A DNA stretch of 64,000 bases from Zobellia roscoffensis. GTDB lineage: Bacteria > Bacteroidota > Bacteroidia > Flavobacteriales > Flavobacteriaceae. Below the pieces are notes generated by a model, which saw only the letters and a list, made by a program, of their open reading frames with translations, was not told where the DNA came from and ran no database searches. Shown here in pieces: positions 46,305 through 57,291 of this stretch. Location: positions 2,693,646 through 2,757,645 of the forward strand of contig NZ_JADDXT010000002.1 in assembly GCF_015330165.1 (NCBI RefSeq). The letters run 5' to 3'. A program made the position numbers and the translations under genes. Position 1 is the stretch's first letter; every line of letters begins with the position of its first letter.

Positions 46305-49300
46305 ATGGAAAAAATTACTCTACTTAATTTTAAGAACGTTGCGATTAAAACCGTGACTTATACTTTTGCCTTAGCCGTTTTTGGTTTAGGTTCTTCATTG
46401 TATGCTAATGAAAGTAGCATAGATATGCTTAGTGACAAAGATGATGTGAAAGTTGAAAATGTCAGCGAAGCAGAAGCTAATATGCCCAATACTGATGACT
46501 GTATGGAATTAGCTACTATTGAAATTTTCGGTGATGATTTTGGTTTTGCTGATGGAGTTACCGATGGTAGCCTTTCTGCTGAAAATGTAGATTTAAGTTC
46601 AAAATGGGGTCTTCCTGCGGGTAGTGTTTTGGTATCTGTTACCGGAGCTAACACTAAGAGTTCTGGCGGGTCTTTTGAAGTAAATAACGGTCTACCTACT
46701 ACTTTTTCCTTCTCAGGTACAGTTCCTGTTAAAATTCTTGCCGCACATTCTGTTAGAGTAGATGCAAATCATAGAGACGGTATTATTGCTCTTGATGACG
46801 TTATGTATATTCTTAAGACAAGCAATTTACCTGCTGGTGTTGTTTCTGGTAACAATGGAAATGATTATTTCGTTGAAAATATAACCGACCAAAATGTAAA
46901 TTCTTCAAGTCGTTTTAATTGGGAGTCTCAGGATTTTGTAGATGAAGTTCAGTTTTATACAACTTCTGATGCGCCAGTTAACGGAATACATTTAAGTATT
47001 TTACCAATTAAATGCATAGAAGTTGATACTGATAATGATGGTGTTCCTGATGCTATAGATTTAGATGATGATAATGATGGTATTTTAGATATGGATGAAG
47101 ATCCAAATCTTGATAGTGATGACGACCCTCTTACAGATCCGTATGATTTAGATGAAGATGGTATTCCAAATCATTTAGATATTGATTCTGATAATGACGG
47201 TATTCCAGATAATGTTGAGGCTCAGACTACTGAAGGCTATATTGCACCTAATGAGGATGATGAAGCTACATATATTTCAAATGACGGTTTAAATTCTGCT
47301 TATCCAGACGGATTAACTCCTGTGAATACAGATGATAGCGATGTCGAAGACTACCTTGACGCAGACAGTGATAATGATGATGTGCCTGATAATAATGAAG
47401 GTAACGATTTCAATTTTGACGGTATTCCAGATCAGACCTATACAGGAATGGATACAGATGGAGATGGCCTAGATGACGGTTATGAAGGTAGTGATGTTAA
47501 TGATGGTTATGATGTTAATGATGAAATTGATGATCCAGCCAATGACTTACCTGATACAGATGGTACTGAAGATGTAAATTATCGTGATTTGGATGATGAT
47601 GGCGATGGTATAAACACCCCAGATGAAGATGCTAATGAAGATGGTGATCCTACTAATGATGATTCAGATGGAGACGGAACACCAGATTACCTTGAGTTTG
47701 ATGAAGATACTACTACGGATACGGATGGTGATGGTGTTCCAGATGCAACAGATTTAGATGATGATAATGATGGTATTCTAGATACGGTAGAAGACCCAAA
47801 TACAGATGGTGATGATAACCCATTAACCGATCCCTTGGATACGGATGGAGATGGTATTCCAAATCATTTGGATATTGACTCAGATGATGATGGTATTCCA
47901 GATAATGTAGAGGCTCAAACCACAGAGGGGTACATTGCTCCTAATGAGGATGACGAAGCAACTTACGAAGCTAATGATGGTTTAAACAGTGCTTACCCAG
48001 ATGGATTAACACCGGTTAATACAGACGGAGAGGACACAGAAGACTACATTGATTTAGATAGTGATAATGATACAGTACCTGATAATAATGAAGGCAATGA
48101 CTTCAACTTTGATGGAATTCCTGATCAAACCTACACAGGTATTGATACAGACGGAGATGGTTTAGACGATGGTTACGAGGGTAGTGACATTAATGACGGT
48201 TTTGATGTAAATGATGAGATTGATGATCCAGCTAATGATTTGCCGGACACAGATGGTACTGAAGATGTAAATTACCGAGATTTAGATGATGATGGTGACG
48301 GTTATAATACTCCAGACGAAGATGCTGACGGAGATGGCGACCCAACTAATGATGATACAGATGAGGATGGTACGCCAGATTATTTAGACCCAGACTCCAA
48401 TCCTGATGGAAATGATCGCGATACTGATGGAGATGGGGTTCCGGACAGAGTAGATTTGGATGATGATAATGACGGTATACTTGATACAGTAGAAGACCCG
48501 AATACTGATGGAGATAATAACCCATTAACAAACCCATTAGATTCTGATGGTGATGGTAGACCTAATCATTTAGATATTGATTCTGATGATGATGGTATTC
48601 CTGACAATGTTGAGGCTCAGACTACAGATGGTTATATTGCACCTAATGAGGATGATGAAGCAACTTATGAAGCTAATGATGGTCTAAATTCAGCTTACCC
48701 AGATGGATTAACTCCAGTTAACACAGATGGGACTGATGAACAGGATTATATAGATTTAGATAGTGATAACGATTTGGTATTCGATAATAATGAAGGTAAC
48801 GATTTTAACTACGATGGTGCTCCTGATCAGTCCTTTACAGGAACAGATACAGATGGAGATGGTTTAGATGATGGTTACGAAGGAACTGATGTTAATGACG
48901 GTTTTGATGTAAATGATGAAATAGACGATCCTGCAAACGATTTGCCGGATACAGATGGTACGGAAGATGTAAATTACCGTGATTTAGATGATGACGGTGA
49001 TGGAATCGATACACCAGATGAAGACGGGAATAATAATGGTGACCCTACTGATGATGACCTTGACGGTGATGGTACACCTTCATACCTTGACCCGGAGGAA
49101 AAAACAGATATCGTGGTAATGCAAATGGTAACACCAAATGGTGACGGTAAAAATGAATTCTTGTGGATTGAAAATGTAGACAAGGCTCTAGATAATAGCC
49201 TTAAGATTTTCAACAGATGGGGAGTGGCTGTGTATGAAGGCGAAGATTACAACAATCAAAACAATGTTTTTGATGGTAGATCAAAAGGACGGTCTACAAT

Positions 49301-49409
49301 AGCCGGACAAGATTATTTACCAGCGGGTGTGTATTTTTATATCTTTGAGTACACCACTGTTAACAAAGAGAATATAACTGATAGTGGTTATATTTACATT
49401 AGCAAGTAA
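46305..49409 (+). CDS. T9SS-secreted repeat adhesin, type B C-terminal domain
   Basis: 1034 residues. An N-terminal signal region (about 1-34) is followed by a beta-rich domain without a family name (about 66-238). Three near-identical acidic repeats of 231-234 residues start at residues 241, 472 and 706. Each is packed with DxDxDG units of the thrombospondin type 3 kind ([20 protein letters not shown]), expected to bind many Ca2+ ions. The C-terminus (about 938-1034; [46 protein letters not shown]) is a type B T9SS sorting domain. It is followed 14 bases later by a PorP/SprF gene, which type B substrates commonly need. It is probably cell-surface-attached. Confidence 0.88.
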   Translation: MEKITLLNFKNVAIKTVTYTFALAVFGLGSSLYANESSIDMLSDKDDVKVENVSEAEANMPNTDDCMELATIEIFGDDFGFADGVTDGSLSAENVDLSSKWGLPAGSVLVSVTGANTKSSGGSFEVNNGLPTTFSFSGTVPVKILAAHSVRVDANHRDGIIALDDVMYILKTSNLPAGVVSGNNGNDYFVENITDQNVNSSSRFNWESQDFVDEVQFYTTSDAPVNGIHLSILPIKCIEVDTDNDGVPDAIDLDDDNDGILDMDEDPNLDSDDDPLTDPYDLDEDGIPNHLDIDSDNDGIPDNVEAQTTEGYIAPNEDDEATYISNDGLNSAYPDGLTPVNTDDSDVEDYLDADSDNDDVPDNNEGNDFNFDGIPDQTYTGMDTDGDGLDDGYEGSDVNDGYDVNDEIDDPANDLPDTDGTEDVNYRDLDDDGDGINTPDEDANEDGDPTNDDSDGDGTPDYLEFDEDTTTDTDGDGVPDATDLDDDNDGILDTVEDPNTDGDDNPLTDPLDTDGDGIPNHLDIDSDDDGIPDNVEAQTTEGYIAPNEDDEATYEANDGLNSAYPDGLTPVNTDGEDTEDYIDLDSDNDTVPDNNEGNDFNFDGIPDQTYTGIDTDGDGLDDGYEGSDINDGFDVNDEIDDPANDLPDTDGTEDVNYRDLDDDGDGYNTPDEDADGDGDPTNDDTDEDGTPDYLDPDSNPDGNDRDTDGDGVPDRVDLDDDNDGILDTVEDPNTDGDNNPLTNPLDSDGDGRPNHLDIDSDDDGIPDNVEAQTTDGYIAPNEDDEATYEANDGLNSAYPDGLTPVNTDGTDEQDYIDLDSDNDLVFDNNEGNDFNYDGAPDQSFTGTDTDGDGLDDGYEGTDVNDGFDVNDEIDDPANDLPDTDGTEDVNYRDLDDDGDGIDTPDEDGNNNGDPTDDDLDGDGTPSYLDPEEKTDIVVMQMVTPNGDGKNEFLWIENVDKALDNSLKIFNRWGVAVYEGEDYNNQNNVFDGRSKGRSTIAGQDYLPAGVYFYIFEYTTVNKENITDSGYIYISK
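47025..49098 (+). repeat. Three coding repeats of about 690-702 bases
   Basis: The units start at 47025, 47718 and 48420 (spacings 693 and 702 bases). Each opens with a DTD(N/G)DGVPD block and contains VEAQTT(E/D)[26 protein letters not shown] and [26 protein letters not shown]. The protein copies are close; the DNA copies differ at many third positions, so the duplications are not recent or are under protein-level selection. Recombination could vary the copy number. Confidence 0.92.
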
Positions 49410-49423
49410 TCTATAAAGTAGGT

Positions 49424-50383
49424 ATGATTATAAAAAACAAACTACTAGCCGCCTTATTTTTGGTATTGGTTTATTGTCAAACGGCTTCCGCCCAACAAGA
49501 TGCCCAATACACACAGTATATGTTTAATACTATGAGCGTGAACCCTGCCTATGCAGGCTCTAGGGGGCAGCTTAGTATAGCGGGCCTATATAGGTCTCAA
49601 TGGGTAGGTTTAGACGGTTCACCAGAAACTTTTACCATTAACTTACATTCCCCTATTAGAAATAGTAAAGTGGGGTACGGGTTATCTGTAGTCAATGATA
49701 AAATTGGAGAAGGTACTGTTCAGGAAACGTATATTGATGGATTGATTTCGTATTCAATAGATGTTTCTCTAAAAGCAAAATTATCGTTTGGATTAAAATT
49801 AGGAGGTAATATCCTGAATTTAGATTTTGAACAATTAAGACAAAGACCCGGTTTTGAAGAAGCGGTAGGTACGGATAATATTGAAAACCGATTTTCTCCT
49901 AATGTAGGTTTGGGTATGTATTATCATACCAATAAATTTTATGCAGGTTTATCCGCACCAAACTTATTGGAGGTAGAACATTTTGACACGGGGGATAATG
50001 ATGCTAATCAGATAGACTTTTTGGCAAAGGACCGGGTAAATTTCTATTTGATTACGGGTTACGTATTTGATTTGAATGATAATTTCAAGTTCAAGCCAGC
50101 ACTTTTAACAAAGGTTGTTGGCGGTGCACCGCTTCAGGTAGATGTATCGGCTAATTTTCTCTTTGCAGAGAAATTTTCTTTTGGTGCTGCCTACAGATGG
50201 GATGCCGCTGTAAGTGCGTTAGCTGGGTTTCAGATATCGGACCAAATTATGTTAGGGTTGGCCTATGATAAAGAAACTACAGATTTTGGTAGTACTCAGT
50301 TCAATAGCGGATCGTTTGAAATTTTTCTAAGATGGGAATTGGTGAAATCATTTGAAAAACTAGTGTCTCCCCGTTTCTTCTAA
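49424..50383 (+). CDS. PorP/SprF-family T9SS membrane protein
   Basis: 319 residues. Signal peptide about 1-23, then QQDAQYTQYMFNTMSVNPAYAGSRGQLSIAGLYRSQWVGLDGSPET, the hallmark start of PorP/SprF proteins, and a beta-barrel pattern to the end (FEIFLRWELV). Members help export or hold type B C-terminal-domain proteins at the outer membrane; SprF is needed for SprB secretion in Flavobacterium. Its place between the type B adhesin and an OmpA-family gene (12 bases to the next) supports a dedicated module. Confidence 0.92.
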   Translation: MIIKNKLLAALFLVLVYCQTASAQQDAQYTQYMFNTMSVNPAYAGSRGQLSIAGLYRSQWVGLDGSPETFTINLHSPIRNSKVGYGLSVVNDKIGEGTVQETYIDGLISYSIDVSLKAKLSFGLKLGGNILNLDFEQLRQRPGFEEAVGTDNIENRFSPNVGLGMYYHTNKFYAGLSAPNLLEVEHFDTGDNDANQIDFLAKDRVNFYLITGYVFDLNDNFKFKPALLTKVVGGAPLQVDVSANFLFAEKFSFGAAYRWDAAVSALAGFQISDQIMLGLAYDKETTDFGSTQFNSGSFEIFLRWELVKSFEKLVSPRFF

Positions 50384-50394
50384 ACCCTTGCCTT

Positions 50395-52332
50395 ATGATA
50401 AAAAAAATACACATTCTATTTGTTTTGGTCTTTGTTATGGGCGTCAGTGGTTTTGCTCAAGAAAAGCTTATAACCAAAGCCAATGAAAAATACGACGAGT
50501 ATTCTTTCAGTCCAGCTATAGACATTTATAAAAAGGTTTTGGACCGTGGTTATGCATCGGCAGATTTACTTAAGAAATTAGGTAATTCTTACTATTTTAA
50601 TGCAGATTACGAAGATGCGGCAAAAACATATAAGAGGCTGGTAGATGAGTATCCAGATGAAATTGGTCCTGAATATTATTTTAGATATGCTCAGACCTTA
50701 AAAACTTTAGAGGATTATGGTGCTTCAAAAGAGGCTATGGCCAAGTTTGTAGAAGCTACTTCAGATGATGCTAGAGCTACAGCTTATAAAGATGAGCAAG
50801 ATTATTTAAACGATATTAAAAGAAATTCAGGAAGATATAATGTATCTCCTTTTCAATATAACTCTCCATATTCAGAGTTTGCACCTTCTTTTTATAAAGA
50901 GGGTCTTATCTTTTCTTCTGATAGGGATACCGGTAACTTTGCCCGCTACCGTCATACTTGGAACTCAAAAGACTTTTTAGATCTTTATAAGGTAAATGCA
51001 GATAGCGTTTCTAAAGGAACGGTTATTAAGTTTGGTGATCACGTCAATACAAGATTACACGAATCTACTTCTACAGTAAATCAGGCGGGTGATATATTAT
51101 ATTTTACTCGAAATAACTTTAAGGCAGGTAAGTATGTAAAAGACGAAAACGGAGTAATTCGTCTTAAAGTATTCAAAGCTAAAATGGTAGAAGGTGTCTG
51201 GTCTGATATTGAGGAGTTACCATTCAATAGTAATGAGTATTCAGTAGCTCACCCAGCTTTAAGTCATGATGAAAAGACGTTGTATTTTGCGTCAGATATG
51301 CCAGGTACTTTAGGTGAATCCGATATTTTTAGGGTTTCCATAAACGAAGACGGAACTTACGGAACGCCTGAAAATTTAGGTTCGGTTATCAATACGGAAG
51401 CACGAGAAACATTTCCTTTCATAACCAGTGAAGATGTTCTATATTTTTCTTCTGATGGGCATCCCGGTCTCGGTGGTTTGGATATTTTCGGAACCAAAGT
51501 AGCTAACGGTAGATTAGATGGAAATGTAATGAATGTAGGGGAGCCTGTTAATGGGCGTATGGACGATTTTACATTCATCTTTAATGAGGAAACAAGAGGA
51601 GGGTATTTTGCCTCTAACCGTTCAGAAGGCCAAGGTGCAGATGATATTTATACCTTCTTAGAAACCAAACCTTTACTTATAGACTGTGAACAGGCTATTT
51701 CGGGTGTGGTGCGAGATAAGATATCCAATGAGCCTTTAATTGGGGCGTCTGTTAAGGTTATCAATGAAAATAATGACGAAATCATGTCTGCCATTACAGA
51801 TGCCGAAGGTAGGTACAATATATTGGTAGATTGTACCCAAGGTAATTTTGTAAGAGCTATGACAGAAGGTTATATCCCATCAGAGGAATACTTAGGTAAA
51901 TCTGACGGAGAGCCAAAGACAATTGATTTCTACTTAGAAAGAGATTCTGTTACCGCAGGTTTTGGAGATGATTTGGCCAAACTACTTCAATTGAGTACGA
52001 TATATTTCGATTTTAATAAGTATAATATTCGTAAAGATTCTGAAATAGAGGTAGAGAAAGTAATTGCCGCTATGGAAAAATATCCTAGTTTAAGAATCAA
52101 AGTAAATTCTCATACAGATAGTAGAGGTAAAGATTCTTATAACTTATGGCTTTCTCAAAAAAGGGCTGAATCTACTGTAAACTATATGGTTAAAAAAGGA
52201 ATCGCAAAAGAGAGATTGGATAGTGAAGGTTTTGGTGAAACAAAATTAATCAACCAATGTGCCAACGGTGTTAAATGCTCGGATAAAGATCATGAGTTGA
52301 ACAGACGGTCAGAGTTCATCATTCTTGAATAA
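50395..52332 (+). CDS. OmpA-family protein with TPR and WD40-like repeats (PorE-like layout)
   Basis: 645 residues. Signal peptide about 1-22, tetratricopeptide-like helices (about 30-115), beta-propeller PD40-type repeats (FAPSFYKEGLIFSSDRDTGN, LSHDEKTLYFASDMPG, VLYFSSDGHPGLGGLDIFG), a carboxypeptidase-regulatory-like domain (GVVRDKISNEPLIGASVKVI, about 440-510), and an OmpA C-terminal peptidoglycan-binding domain (YFDFNKYNIRKDSEIEVEKVI, VNSHTDSRGKDSYN, about 535-645). This is the order of the T9SS-linked PorE type. It would tether the outer-membrane PorP/SprF protein to the cell wall. Confidence 0.88.
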   Translation: MIKKIHILFVLVFVMGVSGFAQEKLITKANEKYDEYSFSPAIDIYKKVLDRGYASADLLKKLGNSYYFNADYEDAAKTYKRLVDEYPDEIGPEYYFRYAQTLKTLEDYGASKEAMAKFVEATSDDARATAYKDEQDYLNDIKRNSGRYNVSPFQYNSPYSEFAPSFYKEGLIFSSDRDTGNFARYRHTWNSKDFLDLYKVNADSVSKGTVIKFGDHVNTRLHESTSTVNQAGDILYFTRNNFKAGKYVKDENGVIRLKVFKAKMVEGVWSDIEELPFNSNEYSVAHPALSHDEKTLYFASDMPGTLGESDIFRVSINEDGTYGTPENLGSVINTEARETFPFITSEDVLYFSSDGHPGLGGLDIFGTKVANGRLDGNVMNVGEPVNGRMDDFTFIFNEETRGGYFASNRSEGQGADDIYTFLETKPLLIDCEQAISGVVRDKISNEPLIGASVKVINENNDEIMSAITDAEGRYNILVDCTQGNFVRAMTEGYIPSEEYLGKSDGEPKTIDFYLERDSVTAGFGDDLAKLLQLSTIYFDFNKYNIRKDSEIEVEKVIAAMEKYPSLRIKVNSHTDSRGKDSYNLWLSQKRAESTVNYMVKKGIAKERLDSEGFGETKLINQCANGVKCSDKDHELNRRSEFIILE

Positions 52333-52358
52333 TTAAATACTTATATAACATAGAATAA

Positions 52359-52390
52359 CAAATGCAGCTACTTTAAAGTAGCTGCATTTG
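52359..52390. terminator. Terminator after the adhesin-SprF-OmpA unit
   Basis: CAAATGCAGCTACTTT and AAAGTAGCTGCATTTG form a perfect 32-base palindrome (16-bp arms), followed by TTGTTTG. The strand is not strictly set. A weaker ATTACCT/AGGTAAT hairpin follows at 52430-52454. Confidence 0.8.
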
Positions 52391-52519
52391 TTGTTTGATA
52401 TACATTAAAAATAGATGGGTATTTAATCGATTACCTATATATTTTAAAGGTAATTCAGCATGCTTTGAAATGCCTTAACATTGCAAAAACAATCCGTTAC
52501 GCCTACAATTGAGGTCTTC

Positions 52520-52561
52520 ACAACAAATTTTTCTTAAGTAGCTTAAGTACAGATATATTTG
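52520..52561 (+). promoter_or_regulatory. Promoter of the first giant gene (ACAACAA element, TATATTTG)
   Basis: ACAACAA at 52520-52526 with a T-rich stretch after it, and an exact -7 box TATATTTG at 52554-52561, 34 bases from element to box. The ATG is at 52624. The same arrangement occurs before the next two genes. Confidence 0.65.
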
Positions 52562-52623
52562 CTCATTCATGCGTTCGATCTATTCGGTCGGCAAATATTC
52601 AAAGCTATATTGAGTTGCTAAAA

Positions 52624-55600
52624 ATGTTGTTTAACCATACCAAGTTTTTTTATGTTCTTTTGGTGATGCTGTGTTCTTTACAGTTGGTCGCTCAGGAAAC
52701 CTATCGTGACAATTTTAGCAGTGTATCCTATTCCAACAACAATGGTAGTTCTAACTTTTCTACCAATTGGATAGAAACAGGGGATTCAAATAATGGTCCT
52801 GCAAGTCAATATATTAGAATAAGTAGCAACCGATTAGAACTGTATTGGATTTACGGCGAAACTATACGGAGGTCTGCTAATTTGAATGGAGCAGCAACAG
52901 CTGTTTTAAGCTTTACATGGCAATCTATTAGTCTTACTGGGGGTAGGGCTTTGGATATTCAAGTTTCGAACAATGGGGGAGCTACTTACTCTTCAGTAGG
53001 TACAATTTCAGGAAATAATAATTCAGGAACGTTTAGTCAAGATATTTCTGGGTTTATTTCAGCAACAACTACAGTTAGATTTGCAAAATCTGGATTTAAT
53101 TGGAATAACAATGATTATGCACTTATAGATAATTTTCAAATAAGCGCAACCTTTCCAGCTCCCATACCTGTAATAGAAGTAGATGATGTAACGATAGATG
53201 AAGATGGGGGTAATGCTATTTTTACTGTTAGGCATACGGGTACAAATGCTACAACTCCTTTCACGGTAAATTATCAAACGGTAAATGGATCTGCTTTAGA
53301 TGGCAGTGATTATACCTCAACATCTGGTATCCTAAACTTTAATGGTACGGCAGGGGATACGGAAACTGTAACTGTCCCTATTTTAAATGATGCAACTATA
53401 GAGAATCCTGAAAATTTCACTTTAGAGTTTACACTGGCATCAGACCCTCAAGTAGATATTAGTGACACCGCTACAGGAACTATAATTGATGATGACGCCC
53501 TAATAATGACGGATGGAGGTAGTGCTACTACGTGTAGTGATACTTTCTTTGATCCAGGTGGACTTTCTAACTATTCCAACAACCAAGATGTAACCTATAC
53601 GATATGTCCAGATACGGCAGACACGTACTTAAATATCAATTTTACAAGTTTTGAAATTGTTTCTGGAGATATTTTATATATATACGATGGCAATTCAACG
53701 GGTGCTACCTTAATCGGGCAATATGATAGTGCTAATGTCCCAACTTCTATAAATTCGTCAGCAGCGTCTGGTTGTTTAACGTTTAGGTTCGTTTCTAACG
53801 GAAGTAATACCGGAGCAGGTTGGGAGGCAGAAATTAATTGTTTTGCTGACGGTCCCATTATTATAATTGAAGATATTACAATAGATGAAGATGTGGGTAA
53901 TGCAGTTTTTACCGTGAGATCTACGAGAGCGGCCCATGGAAGAAATGTATTCTTATTTGGTTTTGTTGAAGCACCTTTTACGGTAGATTTTCAGACCGTA
54001 GACGGATTAGCATTAGCGGGAAGTGATTATACCGCATCATCCGGTACATTAACATTTACAGGTGAATTAAATAATGTTCAGACCATATCGGTACCTATAG
54101 CTAATGACGGGGTGCCAGAATTTGCAGAAGATTTTGATATTGTTTTTACTGGAGCAACTGCACAGTATGCCGTTGTAAATTATAACGATTCAGGTAAAGG
54201 AACCATAAATTCTCAAATCTTGGCAAATGACCCATTAACCTTATTTCAAGAATTTGATGGGTATTATGATTATTCAACTACTGGGGGAACGCTACGTACA
54301 AGCCCTAATGGTGCTAGTCCCTGTGCGGTTACCACATCATCATCCAATAGTTTGGTTTCTCCTGTTCCGGCAACGGCTTCTGTTGAAAGAGCATACCTTT
54401 ACTGGTCGCATTCAAGTACGGTACGTGATGCAGATGTAACTTTTGAAGGTCAAAGCGTTTCTGCTAATTTTTTATATCAGACATCTTTAGGCAACAGAAA
54501 CTTTTTTGGGTATGTAAGTGATGTCACTACTATAGTACAAGGAGTATCAGATTTATCCAATAACGTCTTTGATTTTAGTGACCTTACAATTAATAATACA
54601 GGAGAATATTGTACTACAAGTACAGTTCTAGGGGGTTGGGCATTAATGGTTTTTTATGAAGATCGTTCTTTGCCGGCCGTAAATATTAATTTGTATCAAG
54701 GTTTTGATGGACTTAGTAATGACGGGAACTCTTTTACGTTGGATTCATTTTATGCCATATCGGGAACAGGTGCCAAAGCTTCATTTTTATCATGGGAGGG
54801 TGATCCTGATCTGAACGGATCTAGTTCAGGTTCTACCAATCCTGAGGAGTTGTCTATTACCAATCAAAGAAACCAGAATTTTGTGCTTACAGGCGATGGA
54901 GGTCAAACAGGTAACAATTCATATAACTCCACAATTTATGACAATACTGTTGGTCCTGTATATAACAATGCGAGTACATACGGTGTGGATTTAGATACGT
55001 ATGATATTTCATCATTCATAGAACCTGCGGATAGTGAGGTTACAGCAAACGTTGATGTAGGTCAGGATTTTGTGATTTCTGCAGCGGTAGTTTTGAAAGT
55101 TCCGTCAAACTTAATTGCAGGTCGTGTTTTTGAGGATGTTAACTACCCAGGAGGTCCAGGTAGAGATCAAGTAGCTTCAGGAGGGGTAGGAATCTCAGGT
55201 GCAATCGTTGAACTTTTTGATTCCTCGGGCACTTTCATCCAAAGAAAAAATACGGAGGCAAATGGGAATTACTCATTTGGAGGTATGGCAGATGGCGATT
55301 ATTTTATAAAAGTAGTGAGTTCAACCGTACGGTCTACCAGAGATAGTGGGGCTAACTGTTCGGCATGTTACCCGGTTCAGACTTATAGGACAGAAACGGC
55401 TTCAGGTGGTGGTATAGTAGATATTACGGACGAAGTAGGAGGAGCTAATCCAACTGCTTTTCAAGATGTGTCTTTAGGCGTTATTAATAATGCACAAAGT
55501 AGATCAAACGTAGAAGTGGCAGGAAATGGAGTAGTAGGTATCAATTTCGGGTTCAACTTTAATACAGTAGTGAACACAAACGAAGCTGGTCAAGGCTCAT

Positions 55601-57123
55601 TCTCACAATTTATTAAGAATTCTAATGACATTGGTGAAGTCGGTTTGGATATTGAAGCTAATGGTATATTCGATCCTGCAGCAGGTGAGGACACTTCTAT
55701 TTTTATGATACCTTCCACCGGAGACCCATTAGGTAGAACTGCCGATGCTAATTTTGCTAACGGTTACTTTACTATCACAATGTCAAATTCAGATATTTTT
55801 CCTGTAGTCACAGGTGTAAATTCGGTTATTGATGGACGCACACAAACAGCATATTCTGGTAATACCAACGCAGGAAGTGTAGGTTCGGGTGGTACGGGAG
55901 TTGGGATTTCAAACACTAGTTTGCCAAATTTTGATAGACCTGAAATTGAACTGTATAGGCCAGGGGGCGATGTCCTTCAATTAAATGGCATCAATGTGGT
56001 AACACGTAGTATTTCGGTTAGGGCCAATAATAATGCAGGAATAAGAGTTCAGGGTGGCTCAGCTACCATTTTAAATAATCTTTTGGGTGTAAATGCTTTA
56101 GGTGATGCACAAGGTAATATAGATTACGGAGTGGAAGTTACTGGTGGTGAATCTATAGTAGACGGTAATTATATTGCGAGAAATACAGATGCAGGTGTTT
56201 TGATAAGCGGAGGTACATCAACGATCATCCAAAATAACCATATTACAGAAAATGGGAACGGTGCTTGTTTCGATAATATCAAAATTAGTGGTGGGTCAGG
56301 CATTATAATTCAACAAAATTTAATTGATAGGGCGGCTTCTTTGGGCATTGATGCAGAAGGAATAAGCGGTTCCTTGACAATTACCGAGAATACCATTACC
56401 AACTCAGGTCAGGATGGAGGTAACTGTACAGGCGATATTGCTAATGCAGGTATTCGCTTGGACGGAAGCAATTCGTCAATAACAAACAATAGTATAGCTT
56501 CTAATGGCGGGGCAGGTGTTGTTTTAAGTGGAGGTAATACCTCAGGAAATCTAGTTTCTAGAAATTCTATTTATAATAACGGAACAGCCAGTCCGGCCTT
56601 AGGTATCGACATTGATGTGTCAAACGGACTAGGTGATGGCGTAACCATTAATGACTCTGGCGATGCGGACAATGGTCCAAACGGGGCTTTAAACTTTCCT
56701 ATAATTACGGGAGCGTATGTTTCAGGAACAAACCTAGTTGTAGAAGGCTGGTCAAGACCAGGAGCTACAATAGAGCTTTTTGCAACCGATATAAACGAAG
56801 GTACCGCCGCTGTAGGGGATAATAGGTTAGGAATGACATACGACTATGGTGAGGGACAACGATACCTTAATACCATGGTAGAAGGTTCTGCTTCCGATAC
56901 GGAAACAAGGGTAACGGCATATACTGATGATGATACTAATACGGATAATATCAACAAGTTTAAGTTCAGTATTCCACTTCCCTCGGGTATCGGTTTAGGT
57001 AATACGGTAACCACTACGGCTACATTGGCCAACTCCACTTCGGAATTTTCTCCTTTAAGTGTGGTTAAGGCTTATACCGTTATTACTAACCGTAGAATTA
57101 CATATAGAGTTAAGCCTAACTAA
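52624..57123 (+). CDS. Giant secreted protein: Calx-beta, CUB, SdrD-B-like and beta-helix domains
   Basis: 1499 residues from the ATG at 52624; the frame also opens at a TTG three codons upstream. Signal peptide about 1-24 (MLFNHTKFFYVLLVMLCSLQLVAQ). In order: a beta-sandwich (30-180); Calx-beta (about 182-290, VDDVTIDEDGGNAIFTVRHTG); CUB-like (about 294-409); a second Calx-beta (about 412-528); a large beta region (539-822); an SdrD-B-like collagen-adhesin module (about 830-907); right-handed beta-helix repeats (about 1135-1325); a last beta-sandwich; and the tail VITNRRITYRVKPN. No type A or type B T9SS domain is seen. An adhesive or matrix role is likely but unproven. Confidence 0.85.
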   Translation: MLFNHTKFFYVLLVMLCSLQLVAQETYRDNFSSVSYSNNNGSSNFSTNWIETGDSNNGPASQYIRISSNRLELYWIYGETIRRSANLNGAATAVLSFTWQSISLTGGRALDIQVSNNGGATYSSVGTISGNNNSGTFSQDISGFISATTTVRFAKSGFNWNNNDYALIDNFQISATFPAPIPVIEVDDVTIDEDGGNAIFTVRHTGTNATTPFTVNYQTVNGSALDGSDYTSTSGILNFNGTAGDTETVTVPILNDATIENPENFTLEFTLASDPQVDISDTATGTIIDDDALIMTDGGSATTCSDTFFDPGGLSNYSNNQDVTYTICPDTADTYLNINFTSFEIVSGDILYIYDGNSTGATLIGQYDSANVPTSINSSAASGCLTFRFVSNGSNTGAGWEAEINCFADGPIIIIEDITIDEDVGNAVFTVRSTRAAHGRNVFLFGFVEAPFTVDFQTVDGLALAGSDYTASSGTLTFTGELNNVQTISVPIANDGVPEFAEDFDIVFTGATAQYAVVNYNDSGKGTINSQILANDPLTLFQEFDGYYDYSTTGGTLRTSPNGASPCAVTTSSSNSLVSPVPATASVERAYLYWSHSSTVRDADVTFEGQSVSANFLYQTSLGNRNFFGYVSDVTTIVQGVSDLSNNVFDFSDLTINNTGEYCTTSTVLGGWALMVFYEDRSLPAVNINLYQGFDGLSNDGNSFTLDSFYAISGTGAKASFLSWEGDPDLNGSSSGSTNPEELSITNQRNQNFVLTGDGGQTGNNSYNSTIYDNTVGPVYNNASTYGVDLDTYDISSFIEPADSEVTANVDVGQDFVISAAVVLKVPSNLIAGRVFEDVNYPGGPGRDQVASGGVGISGAIVELFDSSGTFIQRKNTEANGNYSFGGMADGDYFIKVVSSTVRSTRDSGANCSACYPVQTYRTETASGGGIVDITDEVGGANPTAFQDVSLGVINNAQSRSNVEVAGNGVVGINFGFNFNTVVNTNEAGQGSFSQFIKNSNDIGEVGLDIEANGIFDPAAGEDTSIFMIPSTGDPLGRTADANFANGYFTITMSNSDIFPVVTGVNSVIDGRTQTAYSGNTNAGSVGSGGTGVGISNTSLPNFDRPEIELYRPGGDVLQLNGINVVTRSISVRANNNAGIRVQGGSATILNNLLGVNALGDAQGNIDYGVEVTGGESIVDGNYIARNTDAGVLISGGTSTIIQNNHITENGNGACFDNIKISGGSGIIIQQNLIDRAASLGIDAEGISGSLTITENTITNSGQDGGNCTGDIANAGIRLDGSNSSITNNSIASNGGAGVVLSGGNTSGNLVSRNSIYNNGTASPALGIDIDVSNGLGDGVTINDSGDADNGPNGALNFPIITGAYVSGTNLVVEGWSRPGATIELFATDINEGTAAVGDNRLGMTYDYGEGQRYLNTMVEGSASDTETRVTAYTDDDTNTDNINKFKFSIPLPSGIGLGNTVTTTATLANSTSEFSPLSVVKAYTVITNRRITYRVKPN

Positions 57124-57179
57124 AACGTTGTAGTTTGTTACCTCAAAAAACAAGGTGTTTGCCATTGTTTTTCAGGTGT

Positions 57180-57222
57180 ATACAACAATTATTTCCGTAA
57201 GACCCTTCTCTTCCTAATTTTG
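57180..57222 (+). promoter_or_regulatory. Promoter of the second giant gene (ATACAACAATTATTT-N20-TAATTTTG)
   Basis: ATACAACAATTATTT at 57180-57194, exactly 20 bases, then the exact -7 box TAATTTTG at 57215-57222. The ATG follows at 57292. The 15-base element, the 20-base gap and the box recur identically at 63146. Confidence 0.7.
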
Positions 57223-57291
57223 TATAAAAGGGTGGTTTGTTTTGATTTTACTAGATAGAATAAAGCGCCTTTAACCAACCGACCATTAAGG

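Noticed and set aside
47025..49098. Regular repeats considered as a CRISPR or satellite array
   Set aside because: The period is about 690-702 bases, the copies keep one reading frame, and the protein has a signal peptide and a T9SS C-terminus. It is a coding repeat.
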